Below, one piece after another: positions 17,655-25,892 of a stretch of 64,000 nt of DNA. Each line of letters opens with the position of its first letter. Positions within the stretch are counted from its first letter, which is position 1. The position numbers and the translations under genes are program-made. Under the pieces are notes generated by a model. That model did not search any database. It saw nothing but the letters and a program-made list of their open reading frames with translations, and was not told where the DNA came from. The DNA comes from Paenibacillus antarcticus (lineage in GTDB: Bacteria > Bacillota > Bacilli > Paenibacillales > Paenibacillaceae). The stretch is taken from NCBI RefSeq assembly GCF_001637225.1, contig NZ_LVJI01000012.1, positions 1 through 64,000 of the forward strand, read 5' to 3'.

Positions 17655-19073
17655 CTATTCATCCTCCGTTCCTTTTGTCCAATACACCGCTCGAAGTGAA
17701 GCGCGAGGGATGAAATAATACTCTTCAAGTGACCTCACGTAAGATCCCGCTTCTTGTATACGGCGATGTGCAGTTAGTGAAAGAGGAACAGGTAATGGCT
17801 CTTTGGGAATGTGAACCTGGGCTTCTAAGTTCGGAGTATCATTTCCTGTATTGACAACAACATCAGCGGATTCACGATACATGAAGTCCACCACTCTGGT
17901 TACATAGTCCGATTCGTAAGCTCTGGTAGCGAACATGAAAATGATAACTTCTCCTTTGGCTAACATGAAAGCCGCTTCTAGCGCCTCATGCCATTCTTCT
18001 ACCTCACGCACCTTGATTAAGGCATCCAAACTACCCCAGATTCTATGTTCATTACAAGGGAGTTCCTGATGCTCTCCTATCAGAATACCAACCCATTGGA
18101 TTCGACTGTATGTCTGTTCAATCTGCGTTGAATACTCGGGTTCAAATGTTGTATCCAATACCTCACTGACCACAAGAAACACAGTTATAAACAATGGTTC
18201 ATGATGAATCGATATGAACGGTTGAATTGAACACTTAGAAATATCCAGTTCAGATATGCTCTTTAATGGGTAAGCCTCTCTCTCCATTCCCCATTTCGAA
18301 CAAAATACATCCCATTCATCTGAGATAATCTTCTCTCCACGTCTCGGTTGGAGGGAATGAAGTGCTTGCACATACACATCCTCACACAACGCTAACTGTC
18401 TTGTAATCATGCGCGCTCTCAGACACCAGTCTGCAACTTTCAGTTCACGTGAGCGAAGACGTGGATCGAAGCCTCCTACAACATCAAGTAACTCTCTACG
18501 AAACAATAGACAGGATCCGGTGAACATCGTAACTTGGCGCCACAACCCTTGATTTCTTGGGTTGTGCTCCTCAGCATAACTTACAAGATCAACATGAGAT
18601 TGAAACCATAAGTCAAGCTTTCCATCAAATTGTTCCGTAGGTGACATCGGGGACACGATCATGACATGTTCTTCGTCCAAACATGGCCAGATAAGACTGG
18701 ACAACCACCTTGGTGTTACCATGATTCTATCTTCCATAAGCACAACAAATGGCGTCTCAATCGTTAAAAACGCTTGATTTACTCGATCTATTCCTGCCTC
18801 GTAAGGCCAGAACTCAATGGGATCTTCTTTTGCAAAATATTGCTGTATCGAGGGGAACTCTAAGCTGCCCGGGAGTGCAATAATTCGAATTGGATGTTCT
18901 GAATGAAGCAGTAGCAACTGTATACTATGAACCGCCCATACTGGATCAGTCATTTCCAAGATGATCGTTACTTTATCAATACTTGGTAAACCAATGAGCC
19001 CTATGTGATCCAAATGTGCGAATCTCTTTGCAAGATGCTCCGTATTTTTTTCGATGTTATCCCTGTTAGACAT
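17655..19073 (-). CDS. Glycosyltransferase family 2-like protein, two GT-A-like halves
   Basis: 472 residues, first gene of the minus-strand transferase operon. The N-terminal half has VTIILEMTDPVWAVHSIQLLL, VLMEDRIMVTPRWLSSL in the place of the DxD region, and FTGSCLLFRRELLDVVGGFDPRL, a classic GT2 acceptor-side segment. From about residue 280 a second degraded GT-A-like half follows (FITVFLVVSEVLDTTFE, ALEAAFMLAKGEVIIFM). No signal peptide. The ribosome site is weak (GGGGCG about 15 bases upstream). A sigma-E-like promoter lies 38-65 bases upstream. Substrate unknown. Confidence 0.78.
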   Translation of the reverse strand: MSNRDNIEKNTEHLAKRFAHLDHIGLIGLPSIDKVTIILEMTDPVWAVHSIQLLLLHSEHPIRIIALPGSLEFPSIQQYFAKEDPIEFWPYEAGIDRVNQAFLTIETPFVVLMEDRIMVTPRWLSSLIWPCLDEEHVMIVSPMSPTEQFDGKLDLWFQSHVDLVSYAEEHNPRNQGLWRQVTMFTGSCLLFRRELLDVVGGFDPRLRSRELKVADWCLRARMITRQLALCEDVYVQALHSLQPRRGEKIISDEWDVFCSKWGMEREAYPLKSISELDISKCSIQPFISIHHEPLFITVFLVVSEVLDTTFEPEYSTQIEQTYSRIQWVGILIGEHQELPCNEHRIWGSLDALIKVREVEEWHEALEAAFMLAKGEVIIFMFATRAYESDYVTRVVDFMYRESADVVVNTGNDTPNLEAQVHIPKEPLPVPLSLTAHRRIQEAGSYVRSLEEYYFIPRASLRAVYWTKGTEDE

Positions 19074-19110
19074 GATCCGTCACGCCCCATCGTCATACTA
19101 TTCTATATTT

Positions 19111-19136
19111 ATTGTATGATCGCCCTGGATTCATAT
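19111..19136 (-). promoter_or_regulatory. Sigma-E-like promoter of the 19073-14543 operon
   Basis: On the minus strand CATACAAT (19118-19111) is an exact match to the sigma-E -10 consensus as I remember it, with the -35 core ATA at 19136-19134, 15 bases upstream. The predicted start near 19104 leaves a ~30-base leader before the ATG at 19073. It parallels the site at 712-740 that precedes the other transferase operon. Confidence 0.45.
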
Positions 19137-19182
19137 CCCATAATTATCTTCTGGTTTGTCCTTTATGTATGCTCTGAACACA

Positions 19183-19226
19183 ACAAAGGACTGAACCGAT
19201 GATTGTCATCAGGTTCAGTCCTTTGT
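19183..19226 (-). terminator. Long hairpin, terminator of the gene ending at 19243
   Basis: Perfect 15-base arms ACAAAGGACTGAACC (19183-19197) and GGTTCAGTCCTTTGT (19212-19226), extended by GATGA/TCATC around a three-base loop. It lies 17 bases after the stop at 19243; the following T-run on the minus strand is interrupted (TTGTGTT), so efficiency is uncertain. Confidence 0.65.
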
Positions 19227-19242
19227 CTTACGTGGAACTATT

Positions 19243-19755
19243 TTATGGAATAAATTGTTGAACAATTCGTATAACTACGCCATCTTGTATCGTCAAATGG
19301 TAAGGGAATTGACTGAGATCCATCATTTCTGTATTCGCGAACACTTCTTGAAACTTATCTAGTGAAATAGGTTCATTCCAGTTAATGTCCATACCTTCAT
19401 AGGTACCATCACGATCATAAATTTGCATCAGTACTTCCAAATTATCAGACACTTTATATGTTGTTAAATCTTCGTTGTCATTGACGATGTAATATCCATC
19501 TGGCGGACCCTCTAAGTCTCCAATATCTTGTTCACGTTCTAAGAATATCTTGTTAGCAGCTTCACCTTCATACCACTGAATATCATCTGCCTGAATGAAT
19601 AGCTGTCCATCTTTATGTTCAAGCTTTGAAATATAAGCCGTGACTGTTTCTTTGTCAACTGGTACTGGCTCATACCCCACTGCACTTGCGGATGTGATAA
19701 AAGTTAAAAGTACAACCATCATAATCGTCATGATCAAAGCTGATTTTTTTCTCAT
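19243..19755 (-). CDS. Secreted hypothetical protein
   Basis: 170 residues behind AAAGGAG. The N-terminus MRKKSALIMTIMMVVLLTF followed by ITSASA is a standard Sec signal peptide with likely cleavage after SASA. The mature ~145 residues are acidic (YISKLEHKDGQLFIQADDIQWYEGEAA, EQDIGDLEGPPDGYYIVND) and end in a short beta-rich part. I recognise similar small exported proteins in Paenibacillus but no named domain. It is a single gene, with terminators on its 3' side, separated from the transferase operon by the hairpin at 19183. Function unknown. Confidence 0.75.
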   Translation of the reverse strand: MRKKSALIMTIMMVVLLTFITSASAVGYEPVPVDKETVTAYISKLEHKDGQLFIQADDIQWYEGEAANKIFLEREQDIGDLEGPPDGYYIVNDNEDLTTYKVSDNLEVLMQIYDRDGTYEGMDINWNEPISLDKFQEVFANTEMMDLSQFPYHLTIQDGVVIRIVQQFIP

Positions 19756-19960
19756 GGAAATTCTCCTTTAATTACGTAATCATTACGCAACATTCAACTT
19801 CTTATATTTTACAATTACCCATCTAAAAAGTTATTCAATCATTTCCAATTCCCTTGAATGACTCTTACATAACTATAGACGATTCATAAGGCCAAAACGT
19901 TGCAATAAAGTTACAACAAAATTTAAATTTTGTACTTTTGTAAACGTACTATATTCAACC

Positions 19961-20001
19961 AAGAAGAAACGGCTACACCATCCCTTAAGGATGAGTAGCC
20001 G
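19961..20001 (-). terminator. Intrinsic terminator of the metal ABC operon
   Basis: Arms CGGCTAC (19970-19976) and GTAGCCG (19995-20001) with an inner CATCC/GGATG stem; on the minus strand it is followed by TTTCTTCTT. Located 24 bases after the stop at 20025. Confidence 0.8.
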
Positions 20002-20024
20002 CCGCTATGGAAAATATAACCCTG

Positions 20025-20894
20025 TTACATTTTAGCCGTTCGAAAGCGCTGTGCAAGAACACCGTGTTTGGGTGAACATAAGAAACTAATCATAAACACG
20101 ATACCTGTTGCAAAAGCCATGGATCCCGAGATAGAGGTATCTAGCAGTACCGCTATATAATAACCACCTATAGCAGATATTACGCCGAATGTTCCACTCA
20201 GAACAAGCATGATGGATAACCGATCCGTCCATAAGTACGCGGCAGCCGCCGGTGTAATCAGCATCGCAACAACCATAATAGCTCCTACAGCATCAAAGGC
20301 TGCAACCGTTGTAATGGATATTAGCGACATGAACAGATAGTGCATCAATGCGACGGGTATACCAATACTGGCTGCAAGCAAGGGATCGAATGAGGTTATT
20401 TTCCACTCTTTATAGAAGGCAAGTATGGCAACAACAACAATAATCAGTACGATCATAAGAATTAAGGTAGCCTCGGGTATCGCACCAAACCCAGGCAATT
20501 GGATGAGATCCCAAGGTACAAAGGTGATTTCGCCCATTAGTGCATGTTTCACATCAAGATGTGCATTCCCAACCTGCGTGGCGATCATAATGACTCCGAT
20601 CGCAAAAAGGGTCGTAAACACAACACCAATCGAAGCGTCTTGCTGTACCCCCCGGGAATTAAACCATTGAACAAGCACCGCTGTGAGAAGACCTGCAATG
20701 ATTCCACCTACCATCATGTGCCAACCACTCAATTCGCGTGTAATTAGATACGCACTGACGATACCTATCAACACCGAGTGGCTAATGGCATCTGCCATCA
20801 TCGCCATCCGACGAAGAATCAGAAAGACGCCCATCAATCCACAAGATAATCCAACAAGAGATGCAGTGAGTAAAATCCATCCGGTATACGACAT
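20025..20894 (-). CDS. mntD: Manganese/zinc-type ABC transporter permease 2
   Basis: 289 residues, GGAGGAG before the ATG. ABC-3 family membrane subunit with eight or nine hydrophobic segments and the conserved GLSCGLMGVFLILRRMAMMADAISHSVLIGI near the N-terminus and DAVGAIMVVAMLITPAAAAYL in the second half. Together with the permease, ATPase and binding protein upstream it forms a cluster C9 metal uptake system. Last gene of the operon, one base after the preceding coding sequence. The symbol follows the B. subtilis mntABCD order; metal choice is inferred from MntR-like operators upstream. Confidence 0.88.
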   Translation of the reverse strand: MSYTGWILLTASLVGLSCGLMGVFLILRRMAMMADAISHSVLIGIVSAYLITRELSGWHMMVGGIIAGLLTAVLVQWFNSRGVQQDASIGVVFTTLFAIGVIMIATQVGNAHLDVKHALMGEITFVPWDLIQLPGFGAIPEATLILMIVLIIVVVAILAFYKEWKITSFDPLLAASIGIPVALMHYLFMSLISITTVAAFDAVGAIMVVAMLITPAAAAYLWTDRLSIMLVLSGTFGVISAIGGYYIAVLLDTSISGSMAFATGIVFMISFLCSPKHGVLAQRFRTAKM

Positions 20895-20895
20895 G

Positions 20896-21810
20896 CTATT
20901 CTCCTCCTTGTGTCAGATTAGATTGCGAAGAAGATACATGTGCTTTTCGCTGTGTACGAAGTTGTAATGCTTGTATTAATATCCCCTTCTGGATACCAAA
21001 TACGAGTGAGATGACAAAGAGCGCAGAAGACGTAACGATAATAAAGGGGCCCGTTGGCCAACCATTCCCCATCGTACTTATGATCGTTCCGATCAATCCA
21101 GCTCCACCCCCAAATAGACCTGATAAGACAACCATCCATTTGAAGGATTGTGTCCAGTACCTTGCGCTTACTGCTGGAATAATGAGTAGTGCAGACATCA
21201 GGATTACGCCAACGACTTGAATCCCAGTAATAATAACTAGCACGAGTACCGTTAAATAAATACCATTCATTATTCGACCTGACAGTCCAAGTCCTTTCGC
21301 GAAATCAGGATCAAACAAGAATATTTTCCATTCCTTAAATCCAATAAATAAGACCAATATCACGAGTACAGCGAGTATGAGCATCGTATATACATCTTTA
21401 CGAACCATCGAAGCCGCTTGACCAAAAATAAAACTGTCCAACCCACTCTGATTACCACCTGGCATTCGATTCACCATGGTTAGGAGCATAATTCCGAATC
21501 CGAAGAACACGGAAAGAATGATCCCCATCGCTGTATCCTCTTTAATCCGGGTTGAAGAACGGATCCAGTGAATGAGGAATGCTGCAATGATCGCACTGAT
21601 CGCAGCACCTGCCATCATCACAGGTAAGCTCTTTACACCCATCAGTGCAAAACCTATAACAACGCCCGGAAGAGCCGCATGAGATAAAGCATCGCTCATA
21701 AGACTTTGTCGCTTCCAATAAGACAGACATCCCATCATGCCTGAGGCCATTCCCAGAATTAACGTACTTACAATAACCCACTGTGCATTGTGGGACAATA
21801 AAATATTCAT
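20896..21810 (-). CDS. mntC: Manganese/zinc-type ABC transporter permease 1
   Basis: 304 residues; ATG overlaps the ATPase stop (ATGA), GGGGGC before it. ABC-3 family permease with GMASGMMGCLSYWKRQSLMSDALSHAALPGV at the N-terminus, about eight membrane segments and VGVILMSALLIIPAVSARYW. The C-terminal ~20 residues are polar and cytoplasmic. It pairs with the following permease to form the membrane channel of the metal importer. Confidence 0.88.
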   Translation of the reverse strand: MNILLSHNAQWVIVSTLILGMASGMMGCLSYWKRQSLMSDALSHAALPGVVIGFALMGVKSLPVMMAGAAISAIIAAFLIHWIRSSTRIKEDTAMGIILSVFFGFGIMLLTMVNRMPGGNQSGLDSFIFGQAASMVRKDVYTMLILAVLVILVLFIGFKEWKIFLFDPDFAKGLGLSGRIMNGIYLTVLVLVIITGIQVVGVILMSALLIIPAVSARYWTQSFKWMVVLSGLFGGGAGLIGTIISTMGNGWPTGPFIIVTSSALFVISLVFGIQKGILIQALQLRTQRKAHVSSSQSNLTQGGE

Positions 21811-22541
21811 GTTGAAGCCCCCATCATATAGCGGAGTGTTCCTCCATATGTTTGATAAACATTGTCCTTCGTAAATACTTCCTTCGTTATGCCATGGGCA
21901 ACAACTGTTCGATTCAACAACAACACATGATCGAAATAATCTTCGACCGTTTGCAGGTCATGATGAACAACCATTACCGTTTTGCCCTTCATTCTCAATT
22001 CATTCAGAATCGTCATAATGGCCTGTTCTGTAGCCGCATCAACACCCGCCAAAGGCTCATCCATGAAATATAGATCAGCCTCTTGCACAAGAGCTCGTGC
22101 TAAGAAGACACGTTGCTGCTGCCCACCCGACAACTGACTAATTTGGCGTCCCGCGTAGTCGGCCATTCCCATCTTTTCAAGAGAATCCATTGCCTTCTCC
22201 CGATGTTCGCGCTTCGGCCATTTCAGCCATCCAATTCGTCCATACAACCCCATTAATACAACGTCTAGTGCATCTGTTGGGAAATCCCAATCTACAGAAC
22301 CCCTCTGAGGAACATAACCTACTCTCGTCTTCATTTTGTTAAGCGTGGATCCAAAGAACGAAACCTCCCCAGAAAGTTTAGGGTGCAATTCCAACATCAC
22401 TTTCAATAAAGTAGATTTACCTGCCCCGTTAGGTCCTACAATACTCGTTAACGATCCCGGCTCTACATTGAAGGACACATCATTCAGTACTTTATTCTTC
22501 CGATAAGAAGCCGTTAGATCATTTACAGTTAATACCGTCAT
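21807..22541 (-). CDS. mntB: Metal ABC transporter ATP-binding protein
   Basis: 244 residues from the ATG at 22541 (a GTG two codons earlier overlaps the previous stop and sits too near the AAAGGG site). Walker A GPNGAGKST, signature LSGGQQQR, Walker B LYFMDEP, and a switch histidine in VVHHDLQ are all intact. Drives the two ABC-3 permeases downstream. It starts two bases after the stop of the binding-protein gene and overlaps the next gene by four bases. Confidence 0.92.
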   Translation of the reverse strand: MTVLTVNDLTASYRKNKVLNDVSFNVEPGSLTSIVGPNGAGKSTLLKVMLELHPKLSGEVSFFGSTLNKMKTRVGYVPQRGSVDWDFPTDALDVVLMGLYGRIGWLKWPKREHREKAMDSLEKMGMADYAGRQISQLSGGQQQRVFLARALVQEADLYFMDEPLAGVDAATEQAIMTILNELRMKGKTVMVVHHDLQTVEDYFDHVLLLNRTVVAHGITKEVFTKDNVYQTYGGTLRYMMGAST

Positions 22542-22543
22542 AG

Positions 22544-23497
22544 TCACTCACCCTTTCCTGTTAGCGCATCATAAATTACATCTACATTGTGTTTGTACAT
22601 TCCGATATAAGTACCTTCTGTCGTTCCCTTGGCTCCCATAGCATCTGAGAACAATTCCCCACCTAACTTCACAATTAACCCGGCGCTTGAAGCACCTTCC
22701 ATAACTGCTGTGATTGAACTCTTATTGATACTGGTTTCCACGAAAACTGCCGGTATCTGATATTCAACAAGCAGATCAATGGTCGTCTGAATGTTAGATA
22801 TGCCAATTTCAGCTTCTGTACTTAACCCTTGAAGTCCAACTACCTTCATGTCGTACATTCTTCCTAGGTATCCGAATGCATCATGAGCTGTAACGAGTAC
22901 CCGTGTTTCTAATGGAATCTGTGACAATTTAGCTTCTGACTCCGCCTTTAGTACATCTAATTGTGTGAAATAAGCCTTCTTATTGTTTTCAAAATCGTCC
23001 GCATCCTCTGGGGAGAATTTCTTTAGCTCTTCTGTTGCAGCTTCTAATCCTTGCTTCCAAAGGTCAATGTCAAACCAAATGTGCGGGTCGATCGCACCGG
23101 AGTCATCTGTAAGTAACTGTTTCTTATGAATAACTTCTGTAATCCCTAGAACGGGCCTGGTCTTGCTAATATGTTCAAATATCTCTCCCATTTTCCCTTC
23201 AAGATGATGTCCACTATAAAAAATAACATCTCCACTCGCTAACTTCTTAATATCGCCTTGCGTGGCATTATACAGATGGGGGTCTACACCAGGACCCATT
23301 AGACTTATTACTTGTACGCGATCCCCACCTATGATGGATATTGGCTCTGCAATTTGTCCAATCGTAGTCACGACTTTTATTTTATTACCGTCTTCGGAAT
23401 TGTCCTCTACCGAACCACATGCTGATAACACGAACACAAGTGTCATACCTAGAACCCACATGAATCCTAATTTCAACTTTCTCACTTTTCTCCGCAA
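22544..23497 (-). CDS. mntA: Manganese/zinc-binding lipoprotein, TroA/PsaA family
   Basis: 317 residues starting at a TTG (23497) behind GGGGGAG. Lipobox VLSAC near residue 27 implies a lipid-anchored extracytoplasmic protein. Metal ligands expected for cluster A-I binding proteins are visible: His in VDPHLYNAT, His in IDPHIWFD, Glu in STEAEIG and Asp in LFSDAMG, the set seen in Mn-binding TroA/PsaA/MntA. The short or absent His-rich loop also argues for Mn rather than Zn. First gene of mntABCD, behind three MntR-like operators. Confidence 0.9.
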   Translation of the reverse strand: MRRKVRKLKLGFMWVLGMTLVFVLSACGSVEDNSEDGNKIKVVTTIGQIAEPISIIGGDRVQVISLMGPGVDPHLYNATQGDIKKLASGDVIFYSGHHLEGKMGEIFEHISKTRPVLGITEVIHKKQLLTDDSGAIDPHIWFDIDLWKQGLEAATEELKKFSPEDADDFENNKKAYFTQLDVLKAESEAKLSQIPLETRVLVTAHDAFGYLGRMYDMKVVGLQGLSTEAEIGISNIQTTIDLLVEYQIPAVFVETSINKSSITAVMEGASSAGLIVKLGGELFSDAMGAKGTTEGTYIGMYKHNVDVIYDALTGKGE

Positions 23498-23579
23498 TCT
23501 TCTCTCCCCCTATATATTCCTAGTATGTATGGATGTCTCTATCGTTTAACAACTCACAACTTCACCTGAACCACATTTG

Positions 23580-23640
23580 TTTCCCTTAGGCAAAATTTAT
23601 TTCCTTACACAAAAGTAATTCCTTATACGTTTTTTGTCAA
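23580..23640 (-). promoter_or_regulatory. Promoter with three MntR-like operators
   Basis: Minus-strand reading: -35 TTGACA at 23640-23635 and a weak -10 near 23617-23612. Three related sites at about 20-base spacing: 23617-23634 (core GTATAAGGAA), 23600-23615 (TTTTGTGTAAGGAAA) and 23580-23594 (TTTGCCTAAGGGAAA). The last agrees well with the B. subtilis MntR operators as I remember them (TTTGC..AAGGAAA). The sites cover the promoter spacer, the -10 and the early transcribed region, as expected for Mn-dependent repression. The rest of 23498-23935 holds a leader, this region and the terminator at 23816. Confidence 0.6.
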
Positions 23641-23815
23641 GTATTTTGTAATTATTCTAGTTATTTATATTCAGAAAATCGCCTACTGTTCATAACTTAT
23701 TGTTATTAAAACAGGGTATTATCAATAAATACTGTAATAATCTTTTACATGGTTAACTATGTTTGTCGAGAACAACAATCTTTTTTAAACCATAATCAGA
23801 AAAGTTGTGTTATGC

Positions 23816-23858
23816 AAAAGAAGACCTTGGGCATGGTTATGCCGAAGGTCTTCTTTTT
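23816..23858. terminator. Strong terminator after the anti-sigma gene
   Basis: Arms AAAAGAAGACCTT and AAGGTCTTCTTTT with an additional GGCAT/ATGCC inner stem; T-rich on both sides. It follows, on the minus strand, the gene ending at 23936. Confidence 0.8.
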
Positions 23859-23935
23859 GTTTATTGTAAAGGCGAGCACCGCTTTCGCAGTATCCTTGGT
23901 GGAAACTTCTAGGGAGCCTCACTTCCTATCACACT

Positions 23936-25147
23936 TTATTTCTTCACTTGATTTATGGGTATTGTGATCTCTAATGCAGGAAAAAACACCTTTTTTATTT
24001 CACCATCTTCTTCAAACTCAAATTTACTTTTGTCGACTTTATCATGAATATATTTGAATGTCTTAATGGTAATAGATTTAGGCATCGTTACAAAAGGTTC
24101 AAAGTGGGAATCCGTCAAATGAACATTACCACGCCCGGTTGGAAACGATCCGGAACCACCGCTAATTTGTTCCAGTTCATTACCCTTATCATCATAAATA
24201 GCATAGCCTAACTGCGGTTGCGATGATCGTTGTCTCATTGTTTCTGGAAACGTAATACGTGTGGTTATACTCGTTGTAATCGGCGTGATTTCAACCTTTT
24301 CAAGCGTCATGTTGATACTCTCATATTTTCGAGTTATAAATGGCGTTAGCACCACGTTATCTTTGGCATTCTTCTTCACTGGAATATTAAACGTAAATGG
24401 CTCTGAAATTCCTGACACTGTCGTCGTTAATGTTAATTCAAATTCATCAGGAAAAACCTTACCTCCTTGATTACGTAAATCTGAAATATGTAAAAAGGCT
24501 GTATTATCATTGTTTCCCGGATTCATAAATGAACCCATAGATTTGCCATACGGTGCATAAGATTGGGTAGACTTCCCGTTAATCAATAGGTCCCAACCGC
24601 TAATTTTTTTTGTTATAGTATCCTCTAAAAGTTTTTCCTCAGAAGTCTGGCGTTCAATCCCAAGAGAAACACGGATACCATCGTATACGACAACGGGCAC
24701 TTTCAATGTTAACCCCTCATGAGTAACAATTTTATTAAGTGTTGTAACAAGACCTTTCTCATCCGCAGTTTTTAGGCCATAATCACTTGAATACTGAAAG
24801 ATTGTGCCCTTTACTTGGCCCTGTTGGATGGAAGCAGTCGTTGTTGGTGAAACAATCCTTGTACTACCTATAACCAAAGTTACAACTGCAGCGGCTTTTG
24901 CCACACTTATCATTATTCTACGCAGTACATTTCTCCGATGAGAGCGATTGTATCTGGAGTCTTTCAAGCTGTTACTTTCAACTAGCTTCATTGTCCGTTC
25001 AACCGTATCTACACTTGTGCCCTTCACACCGTTACTTTCAACCCGCTTCATTGTCTGTTCAACTATATTCACTCTCATAGGCGTTTCTCGGATTAACTTC
25101 TTCAAATAATCGATCTCTTTATCCTCCAATTCTGAACGGTTGCTCAT
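23936..25147 (-). CDS. DUF4179-type anti-sigma factor
   Basis: 403 residues, start inside the end of the sigma factor gene (29-base overlap), GGGGAAG upstream. Residues 1-80 form the cytoplasmic sigma-binding part; one membrane segment ISVAKAAAVVTLVIGSTRIV lies near 85-105; the rest is extracytoplasmic and beta-rich, with the pattern of DUF4179 (NKIVTHEGLTLKVPVVVYDG, IEITPITTSI-like strands). It should hold the ECF sigma factor inactive at the membrane until an envelope signal arrives. The cytoplasmic part contains a 20-residue duplication (positions 24971-25065). Confidence 0.8.
   Translation of the reverse strand: MSNRSELEDKEIDYLKKLIRETPMRVNIVEQTMKRVESNGVKGTSVDTVERTMKLVESNSLKDSRYNRSHRRNVLRRIMISVAKAAAVVTLVIGSTRIVSPTTTASIQQGQVKGTIFQYSSDYGLKTADEKGLVTTLNKIVTHEGLTLKVPVVVYDGIRVSLGIERQTSEEKLLEDTITKKISGWDLLINGKSTQSYAPYGKSMGSFMNPGNNDNTAFLHISDLRNQGGKVFPDEFELTLTTTVSGISEPFTFNIPVKKNAKDNVVLTPFITRKYESINMTLEKVEITPITTSITTRITFPETMRQRSSQPQLGYAIYDDKGNELEQISGGSGSFPTGRGNVHLTDSHFEPFVTMPKSITIKTFKYIHDKVDKSKFEFEEDGEIKKVFFPALEITIPINQVKK
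24971..25065 (-). repeat. Tandem duplication, 60-base period, inside the anti-sigma gene
   Basis: Two copies of about 35 near-identical bases start at 24971 and 25031 and encode VEQTMKRVESNGVKG and VERTMKLVESNSLKD. The 60-base offset keeps the frame, so a 20-residue helical element is doubled. Confidence 0.8.
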
Positions 25148-25700
25148 AGACTTCCCCTCCCTTATTCATGGGCTTTATTAGTTTTTTACGAAGCCGTTCA
25201 TACTTTTTCCGAACCGTTGTCGGTTTAAGATCCATAATGGCAGCTATTTCATCGTAACTGTACTCTTCAAGAGATCGTAACAACAGAATTTGCCGTTCTT
25301 CAACATTCAGATGTTCTAATAAGTCATGGATGATCTCCGTATATCCGTGATCTTGTTCTTGCTCTCTGTTCTCCTTGTACTCCACTAAAGATTGATGATT
25401 CTTATTTCTTTTCTTAATGAGATCTACACAATGATTGTGAGCAATTTTATATAGCCATGCTGATAAAGAGGCCGTATGGGCGTAACGATGGATATGCTCC
25501 AACCCTTTTATAAATATATCCTGAGCAGCATCTTCTGCCTCTTCTTGACTCTTGAGGAGATAATAGCAGTACACAACGATTCGTCTTTGGAACATTTGAA
25601 TAATGTAGGCATACGCCTGCTTGTCCCCTGTCTGTACCTTATACACCACATTCTTTATTTCTATATCGAAGTTCTCATCTGAACGACGTGATTCCTTCAT
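25119..25700 (-). CDS. ECF-type RNA polymerase sigma factor
   Basis: 193 residues behind AAAGGAGGGG. Region 2 is seen in AYIIQMFQRRIVVYCYYLLKSQEEAEDAAQDIFIKGLEH and LSAWLYKIAHNHCVDLIKKR; region 4 in LEHLNVEERQILLLRSLEEYSYDEIAAIMDLKPTTVRKKYERLRKKL. No region 1 or 3, as usual for the ECF group. Cotranscribed with its DUF4179 anti-sigma partner. ECF genes of this class usually control their own promoter; I could not identify a convincing -35/-10 pair upstream. Confidence 0.92.
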   Translation of the reverse strand: MKESRRSDENFDIEIKNVVYKVQTGDKQAYAYIIQMFQRRIVVYCYYLLKSQEEAEDAAQDIFIKGLEHIHRYAHTASLSAWLYKIAHNHCVDLIKKRNKNHQSLVEYKENREQEQDHGYTEIIHDLLEHLNVEERQILLLRSLEEYSYDEIAAIMDLKPTTVRKKYERLRKKLIKPMNKGGEVYEQPFRIGG

Positions 25701-25824
25701 TTAACCCCTCCTTTCTGCCTATATAACTGAAAATATTAGGGTTTTGTGACAGATGAGATGTTTTTATTTTCCACTAAGTAAACTTAACAAATAACAAGCA
25801 ATAATACCAAAAAAAGAATAAGCG

Positions 25825-25852
25825 AAAAGAGCCTTACTCTGGCAGCAGGCTC
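25825..25852 (-). terminator. Terminator after the radical SAM gene
   Basis: Arms GAGCCT (25829-25834) and AGGCTC (25847-25852); on the minus strand the hairpin is followed by TTTTCGC. It lies 40 bases after the stop at 25893. Confidence 0.6.
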
Positions 25853-25892
25853 TACATGGTTCATATGAATCATTACATCCTATATTAATATT

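Noticed and set aside
23749..23967. Plus-strand open frame of 72 codons
   Set aside because: It runs through the terminator hairpin at 23816-23858 and into the antisense of the anti-sigma gene. No ribosome site.
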